Shown here one piece after another: positions 25,277-33,381 of a stretch of DNA of 64,000 nt. The translations under genes and the position numbers were made by a program. The DNA is taken from contig NC_009633.1 of NCBI RefSeq assembly GCF_000016985.1, positions 3,391,539-3,455,538 on the forward strand, written 5' to 3'. The notes beneath the pieces were generated by a model. It ran no database searches and was not told the DNA's origin. It saw only the letters and a program-made list of their open reading frames with translations. Positions within the stretch are counted from its first letter, which is position 1. The number at the start of each line of letters is the position of its first letter. This DNA comes from Alkaliphilus metalliredigens QYMF (GTDB taxonomy: Bacteria; Bacillota; Clostridia; Peptostreptococcales; Natronincolaceae).

Positions 25277-26461
25277 TTAGGATGCTTTTTCAACTTTTAT
25301 TGTTTCTAATCTATCTGATGGTTTGTAGTATGACATAATGCTTTCTTTACGTATCAGTTTTGTACCACATATTGGGCATTCTTCTGGATGCTTTTCTCCT
25401 TTTTTCTCGCAGTATTCTTGCCATGTTATCTTTTTTATAGTTTTTACTTTTTCTACTCCCAATAGCTCACGGCATTTATTTAGGCTTTTTTCTTTGCTGC
25501 TGGCATATATACCATAGTATCTTACTACTTTGGTTCCTGGTTTTGGGATATGTAATAAAAATCTTTGGATGAATTCTTCTGCTTTAAGCTTCATTGTTTT
25601 TTTCTTTGCTTTATTCTTTTCATCGGTTTCTTTGTTATCTTGATGTTTAAATATTACTTCACCATTTTTGATGCTTATTATTCTCTTGTTTGATATGCAG
25701 CCTCCTCTTATATAACGTCCTAGATAGGTTATTACTCCTTCTCCATGGGTATACCTCTCCATGATCCTTACATTCCAGTTCTTAGTTCTTAGTTTTTTTA
25801 GTAGATCATGAATTTCTAAATACTTCATTCCTTCTGGTCTTTTTATCTTGTTTTTGTGGGCTAATTTATGTAATTCATCTATGTATTTACCTCTAAATAT
25901 TTCCATTAGCGTTTTGCATGGTACTAAATAGTCTTTGTTACTGTTTTTCCATTCTTCTGTATCTGTTAATCCTCCTCCTGTTATTAGACAATGGATGTGT
26001 GGATGTAGATATAGGGTTTGTCCCCATGTTTGTAAGGTTGCTATCATTCCTGGTGATGCACCTAGAAATGATGGATTCTTTAGCAATCCAAACAGGCTTT
26101 TTTTTACACTTTCAAAGAATATTTTGCTCATTATTTCTGTGTTTAATAGCCATAGCTCGTTTAGTTGGTGAGGTATGGTAAATACCACATGAAAATGATC
26201 TATGTCTAATAATCTAACTCTTTGTTTCTCTAACCACTCTTCTATTTGTATTCCTGAACACTGTGTACATGCTCTATGTTTGCAGGAATTATACCATATT
26301 CTTTGATAATGTTCTTCTGGACATGCTTGTACATGACCTCCTAATGCTGCTGTCCTGCATTTTTTAATCTTATTAGCTGCATCTCTTGCATGTTTAGGCA
26401 GTGTATGGGTCTTTTCATATTCTTTATAGTATTCTTGAAAGATTTCTTGAATTGCACCCAT
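25277..26461 (-). CDS. IS91-family (HUH) transposase
   Basis: A 394-residue rolling-circle transposase. The N-terminal zinc-binding region has CPEEHYQRIWYNSCKHRACTQC. Then come VVFTIPHQLNELW, the HUH metal motif YLHPHIHCLITGGG and YLGRYIRGG with the likely nucleophilic tyrosine. A second cysteine pair near the end (CPICGTKL) completes it. This is the IS91/IS801 layout. Such elements insert without target duplications and can carry neighbouring DNA by one-ended transposition. The copy is intact and lies in the unit between sites 6 and 7. Confidence 0.88.
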   Translation of the reverse strand: MGAIQEIFQEYYKEYEKTHTLPKHARDAANKIKKCRTAALGGHVQACPEEHYQRIWYNSCKHRACTQCSGIQIEEWLEKQRVRLLDIDHFHVVFTIPHQLNELWLLNTEIMSKIFFESVKKSLFGLLKNPSFLGASPGMIATLQTWGQTLYLHPHIHCLITGGGLTDTEEWKNSNKDYLVPCKTLMEIFRGKYIDELHKLAHKNKIKRPEGMKYLEIHDLLKKLRTKNWNVRIMERYTHGEGVITYLGRYIRGGCISNKRIISIKNGEVIFKHQDNKETDEKNKAKKKTMKLKAEEFIQRFLLHIPKPGTKVVRYYGIYASSKEKSLNKCRELLGVEKVKTIKKITWQEYCEKKGEKHPEECPICGTKLIRKESIMSYYKPSDRLETIKVEKAS

Positions 26462-26525
26462 GGTCTCACCCTCCTGAATCAGTTTTTCTAAAGGTTTTTA
26501 TGTTTTTTTCTATGCGAAGCATTTT

Positions 26526-26702
26526 GTTCAACGTTTCTGCCATTCCCGACACCTTCGAACTGGACCTCAAAGGAATCCCCCTTTAGCGGTGCTCGCACCC
26601 AGTGAGAAGGTGTGGTGCTGACCTCGCTACCTGACGGTGCATGCAGAGACGCTCTTCTTGACCGTGCTTCTTGCACCCTTGTGGGAATGGACATGTTAGA
26701 TG
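26526..26702. repeat. attC-like site 7 (mosaic)
   Basis: Left box GTTCAAC (RYYYAAC), inner CCATTCCC / GGGAATGG, right box GTTAGAT (GTTRRRY). The outer part matches sites 3 and 8, while the inner part (ACCTTCGAACTGGACC, CCCAGTGAGAAGGTGTGG) matches sites 4 and 5. Confidence 0.8.
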
Positions 26703-26764
26703 ATCGTTTTGTTATCTACCCTCATTACAAGCTAAACATAAAATTATTGGGAATTTTATTTTTA

Positions 26765-26794
26765 TTGCATATAAAGTATTACAAATGTTATAAT
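26765..26794 (+). promoter_or_regulatory. Promoter of the abrB-doc pair
   Basis: TTGCAT (26765-26770) and TATAAT (26789-26794) separated by 18 bases, 20 bases before the start codon. Confidence 0.6.
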
Positions 26795-26813
26795 ATATAT
26801 GAGGTGATAGATT

Positions 26814-27038
26814 ATGAAAACAACTAGACTGAGAAAAGTTGGAAATAGTTATGGTTTTACAATCCCTAAAGAACTCATGGATAAATATAATTTAAACGAA
26901 GGAGTTGAACTTAATATTATCGAGCAAAATGATGGTTTTGCTTTAACTCCCTATGATCCTGAATTTGACAAATGGGTTAATAGCTTTGATAAAACCAATA
27001 AAAAATATAAGAATACGTTGAAGGCACTATCAAAGTGA
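26814..27038 (+). CDS. AbrB/MazE-type antitoxin
   Basis: A 74-residue SpoVT/AbrB swapped-hairpin DNA-binding protein (TRLRKVGNSYGFTIPKELMDKY, GVELNIIEQNDGFALTPYD). The C-terminal tail (DFD..NSFDKTNKKYKNTLKALSK-like) would wrap the toxin. It pairs with the downstream Doc/Fic toxin, overlapping it by 4 bases, and GAGGTGATAG precedes the ATG. As in other pairs of this type it probably autorepresses the operon. Confidence 0.85.
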   Translation: MKTTRLRKVGNSYGFTIPKELMDKYNLNEGVELNIIEQNDGFALTPYDPEFDKWVNSFDKTNKKYKNTLKALSK

Positions 27039-27427
27039 GTAATATAGTATTTATTCCAAAAGATATAATTCTATATTCCCATGATCAACTCATTCAACTT
27101 TATGGTGGTAGTTCAGGTATAAGAGACATAAAATTACTTGAATCTGCACTTGAACAACCTAAAGCAACCTTTGGTGGAACATACTTACATGATACAATAT
27201 TTAAAATGGCTGCTACTTATGGTTTTCATTTATGCAATAACCACCCATTCATTGATGGCAATAAAAGGATATCATTAGTAGCAATGGATATTTTTCTTCA
27301 AAGGAACGGTTACGAAATAGTTGCTACCGAAAAAGAAACATATAAAACTATAATGCAGTTATCAACAGGAAATTTGTCTAAGGAACAACTAACTTCTTGG
27401 TTACTAGAGAATACTAAATCAGTATAG
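27035..27427 (+). CDS. doc: Doc-type toxin (Fic fold)
   Basis: A 130-residue death-on-curing toxin with the Fic/Doc catalytic motif HPFIDGNKR (about residues 68-76). Family members phosphorylate EF-Tu and stop translation. Start is GTG at 27035, overlapping the antitoxin gene, so translation is coupled. Together with the AbrB-type gene it fills the unit between sites 7 and 8. Confidence 0.9.
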   Translation: MSNIVFIPKDIILYSHDQLIQLYGGSSGIRDIKLLESALEQPKATFGGTYLHDTIFKMAATYGFHLCNNHPFIDGNKRISLVAMDIFLQRNGYEIVATEKETYKTIMQLSTGNLSKEQLTSWLLENTKSV

Positions 27428-27466
27428 CTTCTTGTATTCGAGGGGTTTTTCTTTGAGCAAAATGTT

Positions 27467-27591
27467 ATCTAACGTTTCTGTCATTCCCGACACTCACCAC
27501 GCCCCAGAACTTTACCCTATAAGTGAGTGTGGTCTGTCATGCTCCCCTGACCGTTCCCATCAGACCCATAGTGGGAATGATCATGTTAGAT
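27467..27591. repeat. attC-like site 8
   Basis: Left box ATCTAAC, inner TCATTCCC / GGGAATGA, right box GTTAGAT: a near-perfect R''-L''...L'-R' layout. Internal sequence as in site 3. Confidence 0.85.
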
Positions 27592-27622
27592 GAAGTCCTA
27601 CTCACTGTAAGTTTTAGAACTA

Positions 27623-28186
27623 TTATTTCTTTAACCAATTTTTCTTTAATAAAGAAAACATTATTAGATCTTGATAAACATTTCGAAAAAATGCATACTC
27701 TTCTAGTAATCCTTCTTTCATGAATCCATGATTTATTAAGCTCCTTATTGAAGCTTCATTTTCAGGGTATACTACTGCTTCAATCCTATTTAAATCCATA
27801 ATTTCATAACCATAATCTATAATTGCTTTTACAGCTTCTTTAATATACCCTTTTCTCCAAGCATCCTTAGATAATTCATAGCCTATCTCTGCTCTTGAGT
27901 GCCTTTTATTCCAGTTATGATAACCACAAGTCCCTATAATTTTATTTTCTTCTTTAAGCAAAATGCCCCATCTTATTCCCTTACCATTTTTAGAGTTTTC
28001 ATCAAACATTGCGATTAAACTTTCAGCTTCTTCAATAGACTTCATTGGAAATCGTCCATAATCCTTCATGATTTCTTCATCGGCAAATATATGAAAAATT
28101 GATGCAGCGTCTTCAATCAGCATTTCCTTTAATATTAATCTATCGGTTTCTAATTTAGGAAAAACTAAATTATTATTGTCTGTCAT
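27623..28186 (-). CDS. GNAT acetyltransferase, RimJ/RimL type
   Basis: A 187-residue acetyl-CoA-dependent N-acetyltransferase: LETDRLILKEMLIEDAASIF at the N-terminus, RWGILLKEENKIIGTCGYHNW, the acetyl-CoA site ELSKDAWRKGYIKEA, and RIEAVVYPENEASIRSLINHGF. The closest pattern is the RimJ/RimL family acting on ribosomal-protein or small-amine substrates. AAGGAGTTT precedes the ATG. Substrate unknown. Alone in the unit between sites 8 and 9. Confidence 0.88.
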   Translation of the reverse strand: MTDNNNLVFPKLETDRLILKEMLIEDAASIFHIFADEEIMKDYGRFPMKSIEEAESLIAMFDENSKNGKGIRWGILLKEENKIIGTCGYHNWNKRHSRAEIGYELSKDAWRKGYIKEAVKAIIDYGYEIMDLNRIEAVVYPENEASIRSLINHGFMKEGLLEEYAFFRNVYQDLIMFSLLKKNWLKK

Positions 28187-28277
28187 TTTTATGAAAACTC
28201 CTTAAATTTTTTATTTTTGAATTCTATGTTTTAATTTTTTAAAGCAAATTTTATGCTTAATACTTCATAAAGATTTC

Positions 28278-28427
28278 ATCTAACGGTCCGGCATTTGCAA
28301 CGTCCCTGAACCGGACCCGCTTGACCCTTCTCCCTGGCGGAGCTTCGCTCCCGGTGAAGGGATGTGGTGCTCTGACCTTTCCTTTGAAACGTGCTGCCGG
28401 CACCTTTATGCAAATGTTTTGTTCTCC
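28278..28427. repeat. attC-like site 9
   Basis: Left box ATCTAAC, inner GCATTTGC / GCAAATGT, right box GTTCTCC (non-consensus). TTCATCTAAC is the exact 10-base complement of this unit's start (GTTAGATGAA at 27585). Same internal family as site 2. Confidence 0.8.
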
Positions 28428-28558
28428 GTAGCTACACGCCCCGTAACTCAGAGGGCGACAGGACGTCGCCCCCTTTAACAAAGAACTTGCCCTATACTGC
28501 ACATTATATAATTATTGCAACTTGACATAATACCTCAATATTCTTGTAACATACCATT
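28428..28558. other. Unit-start spacer
   Basis: Contains a GC-rich GGGCGACAGGACGTCGCCC hairpin at 28451-28472, possibly a terminator for the GNAT gene to its right. Confidence 0.4.
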
Positions 28559-29077
28559 CTATACGATATCTACTATTCCACTTATATTATTTAACGCTCC
28601 GTCAAACAATTCACGAACCATACAATATTCAGCATTTTTTGATTTGTCATCAATATGAAAAACATTATACTCATAAGAGGGCCTAAATCCAACTTTCTGA
28701 TAAAAAGTTGGATCACCACATAGAAATACAGCTTTATAGCCCATTTTTTTTGCAATTTGAAAAGCCTTTTCCATCATAGAACGTGCGATTCCACGATTGA
28801 AATAATCAGGATACACGCATATTGGAGACAGTACCAGTTCGGTAATTTTTTTTTCAAATGAAGTAATCGTTGTTTTATATAAAACAATTTGTCCAACCAG
28901 TTTGCCGTCCTCATTCTCTGCAACCAATGAAAGTTCTGGAATAAATGTATCCTTTTTTCTTAATTCATTCAAATAATCCTGTTCTGTTCCGTCAGCATGA
29001 GGAGATGTTGCAAATGACTTTTTAACAAGTTTGTAAACTTCAGTATAATCAGCAGGTTGCTCTTGTCTTACTTTCAT
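28559..29077 (-). CDS. GNAT acetyltransferase
   Basis: A 172-residue N-acetyltransferase of a different GNAT branch from its neighbour: MKVRQEQPADYTEVYKLVKKSF, GKLVGQIVLYKT, LSPICVYPDYFNRGIARSMM (acetyl-CoA pyrophosphate site, with Q/RxxGIA-type loop) and GYKAVFLCGDPTFYQKVGF. This resembles YhbS-like GNATs. GGGGGTATTTC precedes the ATG. Substrate unknown. It fills the unit between sites 9 and 10. Confidence 0.88.
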   Translation of the reverse strand: MKVRQEQPADYTEVYKLVKKSFATSPHADGTEQDYLNELRKKDTFIPELSLVAENEDGKLVGQIVLYKTTITSFEKKITELVLSPICVYPDYFNRGIARSMMEKAFQIAKKMGYKAVFLCGDPTFYQKVGFRPSYEYNVFHIDDKSKNAEYCMVRELFDGALNNISGIVDIV

Positions 29078-29203
29078 AAATGAAATACCCCCTATTATGT
29101 AAATGATCTTAACTACACACTATCTAAAAAAGGAATTTAACATAGCTATTTAATTCAACTCTCTCAACCCGCGGCAGGACACCGCGGTCTCAGCGTATGG
29201 TTT

Positions 29204-29283
29204 CGGAGAACGTCCTGTGGCTTAGCGATGTCGGACTTTCCCTAGAAACTCTCTTACCGATATCTGCTAAGCCTCTGTTATAC
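29204..29283. repeat. attC-like site 10
   Basis: 80-bp site. Left box GGAGAAC, inner GGCTTAGC / GCTAAGCC, right box GTTATAC. CGGAGAAC is the exact complement of this unit's start GTTCTCCG at site 9, even though both are non-consensus. That covariation is strong evidence for a cassette. Confidence 0.85.
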
Positions 29284-29296
29284 GATGGGGTTTCCA

Positions 29297-30313
29297 TCAC
29301 AATTTATAGTAATAATCCCACATCATATTATCTGAATTTATCTTTTTGGTATATTCTTCATCAAGTTGCTCTTTATCAATCGATGAAAGTATATCTAAAC
29401 AATGCAAATAAGTTTCCAAAGCATACCCAGTATATGCTGTAATAATATTAGGTGCAACTCCACTTCTTATCATCTCTATAATCCGAAACTTAGCTACTGA
29501 TGCACTTTGCATAGTACCGAATAATTTTTTTAAAATGGCGAAGTATGCATTATTATTACCACATAATCTCACACCTTTACGGTTTACAAATAGATCATTT
29601 AACTCATTAGTATTACAGCTTGGCCTAACATTTTTTACATAATTATCCAATTGTGCACTTAACTTGTCTGGTAATCTCACCCAATAACCATTTACTTTAA
29701 TCATTCCATATTTATAATTTTCATTAACTTTCAAACTATCTATCACACTGTTTTTGATAGCTGTCACAATAAGTAATTTTGTAATAATACCAGATAAGTA
29801 TAATGAAAATTCACCATCGTATCCATTTTTATTTATATTTTTTATATTATAGTTTTCAATATATTCATCGCATTTGGCACATAATAAAACAAAAGCTTCT
29901 CTCGTCAATGGAGATTTTTGCTGTGACTTTTCTAGATTATATTTTTTTGCTAACTTATTTAATTCTTCTTTTAACTTATTTAGTTTATCTCGATTTTCAA
30001 AATTTTCATTTACAACCTTCATGTTATCTGCTATGTAATGAAAAAAATCTGTAAGTACAGTAAGATATCCATTTAGTGTAGTCTTGGTGTTTACGTTATA
30101 ATTTTTCAAATAAAATTCCATACTTTTAACTATATTTTCTTTACTAAAACCCCTAAATAAATCTTTATAGTTTTTCTCACTTATCGAAAAATAAACATAT
30201 GTAAACTCTTCAAATACTTCAAGCTTTCTCTCATACATCAGTTTTGAACTTTCATAAAAATTACTTTCTTTTTTTTGATTTAAGTAAATTTTAAAAACAC
30301 TTAATTTCTTCAT
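29297..30313 (-). CDS. Tyrosine-recombinase-like protein with degenerate active site
   Basis: About 338 residues. The N-terminal half resembles the core-binding SAM-like domain of phage-type integrases (helical; NYNVNTKTTLNGYLTVLTDFFHYI). The C-terminal half follows the catalytic domain layout. Expected residues are altered: the first-arginine region reads TAIKNSVIDSL (K for R); the HxxR segment reads SVAKFRIIEMIRSGVAPNII; the LGH segment reads YTGYAL; the end is ETYLHCLDI with a candidate tyrosine. ATG 30313 is preferred because GGAGAGGG lies upstream; 30331 is the alternative. It sits in the unit between sites 10 and 11. Likely catalytically divergent or inactive. Confidence 0.6.
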   Translation of the reverse strand: MKKLSVFKIYLNQKKESNFYESSKLMYERKLEVFEEFTYVYFSISEKNYKDLFRGFSKENIVKSMEFYLKNYNVNTKTTLNGYLTVLTDFFHYIADNMKVVNENFENRDKLNKLKEELNKLAKKYNLEKSQQKSPLTREAFVLLCAKCDEYIENYNIKNINKNGYDGEFSLYLSGIITKLLIVTAIKNSVIDSLKVNENYKYGMIKVNGYWVRLPDKLSAQLDNYVKNVRPSCNTNELNDLFVNRKGVRLCGNNNAYFAILKKLFGTMQSASVAKFRIIEMIRSGVAPNIITAYTGYALETYLHCLDILSSIDKEQLDEEYTKKINSDNMMWDYYYKL

Positions 30314-30337
30314 TATAAATACCCTCTCCATTCCCTG

Positions 30338-30418
30338 TCGTATAACGTTTCGAGGCTTAGCGATGTCGGACTTTCCTGCAAAACCCCTTTTACCGATGTT
30401 GATAAGCCTCTGTTAGCC
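30338..30418. repeat. attC-like site 11
   Basis: Left box GTATAAC, inner GAGGCTTA / TAAGCCTC, right box GTTAGCC. TCGTATAAC is the exact 9-base complement of this unit's start (GTTATACGA at 29277). The TTAGCGATGTCGGACTTTCC core is shared with site 10. Confidence 0.9.
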
Positions 30419-30460
30419 GAATGTAACTGAGATACACCTTCTAAAATAATATTTCTATAT

Positions 30461-30489
30461 TTGTAATTATAACATATATGTGATATAAT
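30461..30489 (+). promoter_or_regulatory. Promoter of the higBA-type pair
   Basis: TTTGTA (30461-30466) and TATAAT (30484-30489), spacing 17, 26 bases before the proposed TTG start. Confidence 0.55.
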
Positions 30490-30514
30490 GAGCTTATAAA
30501 TCGAGGTGGTTAAT

Positions 30515-30862
30515 TTGTATGAAATACATTACTACAGTGAAAAAAATAAATATCCCGTCTTTGAATTTATTTCTTCTCAATCACCTAAAGAACAAGCCAA
30601 AATATTAAGAGAAATTGATTTATTATCTGAATTCGGATTATCACTTGGGATGCCTCATATCAAAAAAATTCAAGGTATAGATGCTTTATGGGAACTAAGA
30701 ATAAAGCATAGTAGTAATATATTTAGGATATTCTATTTCCATTTTGTTGAAGGAAAATTTGTTTTGCTTCATGCAATAAGAAAAACCACTACTAAAACAC
30801 CTAAGAAAGAACTAAGTATCGCAGTTAAAAGAAGAAATCACTACTTGAAAGGAAGTGAGTAA
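30515..30862 (+). CDS. HigB/RelE-type toxin (phage Gp49-like)
   Basis: A 115-residue RelE-superfamily protein of the Gp49/HigB-like group: YSEKNKYPVFEFISSQSPKEQ, LRIKHSSNIFRIFYFHF, then LLHAIRKTTTKTPKKELSIAVKR. Such toxins cleave mRNA on the ribosome. GAGGTGG at 30503-30509 favours the TTG at 30515 over a GTG at 30506 that overlaps it. The antitoxin follows after 2 bases, the toxin-first order typical of higBA. Confidence 0.82.
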   Translation: MYEIHYYSEKNKYPVFEFISSQSPKEQAKILREIDLLSEFGLSLGMPHIKKIQGIDALWELRIKHSSNIFRIFYFHFVEGKFVLLHAIRKTTTKTPKKELSIAVKRRNHYLKGSE

Positions 30863-30864
30863 AA

Positions 30865-31134
30865 ATGAATCATGAAGAAGTTAAACATAAACTATTTCAA
30901 TCCCCTGAAGTTAAAAGAGAATATGATGATTTAAAAGTCCTTTATGCTATAAAAAAGGAAATTATTCAATTGCGTTTAGCACAAGGTTTAAGCCAAAAGG
31001 AATTAGCTGAAAAAGTTGGAACAAAACAATCTGCTATATCACGTTTAGAAGGTGGAGAATATAATCCTAGCATTGAATTTTTAAGTAAAGTTGCTCATGC
31101 TCTAGGAAAAGAAATCCATATTAATTTTCATTAG
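30865..31134 (+). CDS. HigA-type antitoxin (XRE helix-turn-helix)
   Basis: An 89-residue XRE-family DNA-binding protein with the helix-turn-helix QGLSQKELAEKVGTKQSAISRLEGGEYNP in its second half. It is expected to neutralise the upstream toxin and repress the operon. GGAAGTGAG precedes the ATG. A terminator hairpin follows. The pair forms the unit after site 11. Confidence 0.88.
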   Translation: MNHEEVKHKLFQSPEVKREYDDLKVLYAIKKEIIQLRLAQGLSQKELAEKVGTKQSAISRLEGGEYNPSIEFLSKVAHALGKEIHINFH

Positions 31135-31136
31135 CT

Positions 31137-31166
31137 AACAGTGGGTTTCCCACTGTTTTCCTTTTG
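31137..31166 (+). terminator. Terminator of the higBA-type pair
   Basis: AACAGTGGG / CCCACTGTT hairpin followed by TTCCTTTT, 2 bases after the antitoxin stop. Confidence 0.8.
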
Positions 31167-31178
31167 ATAGGTTATTTT

Positions 31179-31294
31179 GGCTAACTCTCATATTCCTAAC
31201 ACTTTGGTAATACTCCCAGAATTAAGGTGTTCCTGAACCTATTTCGCTAATACTCCCTATTCCTGTATAACCATTGATAGCTATTTTGTTAGAG
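31179..31294. repeat. attC-like site 12
   Basis: Left box GGCTAAC, the exact complement of this unit's start (GTTAGCC at site 11); right box GTTAGAG (GTTRRRY-like). Inner boxes are poor. Closely similar to site 1. Confidence 0.5.
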
Positions 31295-31450
31295 CCTCTT
31301 ACTTTCAAAAGCTATAGTATAGTTGATATATTTTCTTCTACACCCTTCAATTAATAAATTGATCTGTCTTTTCCACAACTCCTTCTGCACAAATCTGGTT
31401 TTAATCCTATACCTGTCAATAACTTTGTTTGTGACGTCCCTGAATCCAAT
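31295..31450. repeat. Right-end copy of the island border, with truncated attC
   Basis: Near-identical to 15926-16085: the same gene-less segment, followed here by CAATAAC and GTGACGTCCCTGAA, which looks like the first 30 bases of a site-2/site-9-type attC before similarity stops. The array appears to end here. Confidence 0.6.
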
Positions 31451-33225
<1,775 letters not shown>

Positions 33226-33227
<2 letters not shown>

Positions 33228-33337
33228 AATTCGTCTGGCGCTATCGCGCCGACTCATAGCGCACTTAAATCTTAAACGAGCGTTATTTAAGATTTCAAGT
33301 GCTTAAATTTAATTCGTCTGATGCTATCGCACCTAAA
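33226..33337. repeat. Short ATTCGTCTG repeats
   Basis: Two copies of ATTCGTCTG(G/A)(C/T)GCTATCGC at 33230 and 33311, with an inverted repeat (AAATCTTAAA / TTTAAGATTT) between. Related copies occur at 40642 and 40926. Confidence 0.6.
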
Positions 33338-33338
33338 T

Positions 33339-33381
33339 AAAAAGCAAGCCACTATTCTTTTAAAATAGTGGCTTGCTTTTA
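33339..33381. terminator. Bidirectional terminator
   Basis: AAAAGCAAGCCACTATT / AATAGTGGCTTGCTTTT hairpin with A and T runs, between the convergent ABC-F genes. Confidence 0.9.

Noticed and set aside
28257-28502. Frame across attC-like site 9
   Set aside because: Arises from the GC-rich palindrome; similar frames appear in every site of this family.
29297-30313. Calling the recombinase-like gene the array's IntI integrase
   Set aside because: Catalytic R and H positions are substituted, no IntI-specific insertion is recognisable, and the gene lies inside a cassette, not next to an attI-like site.
14648-31450. Spaced GC-rich repeats considered as a CRISPR array
   Set aside because: Repeats are 80-180 bp imperfect palindromes separated by hundreds to thousands of bases containing genes; no short direct repeats with uniform spacers and no cas genes.
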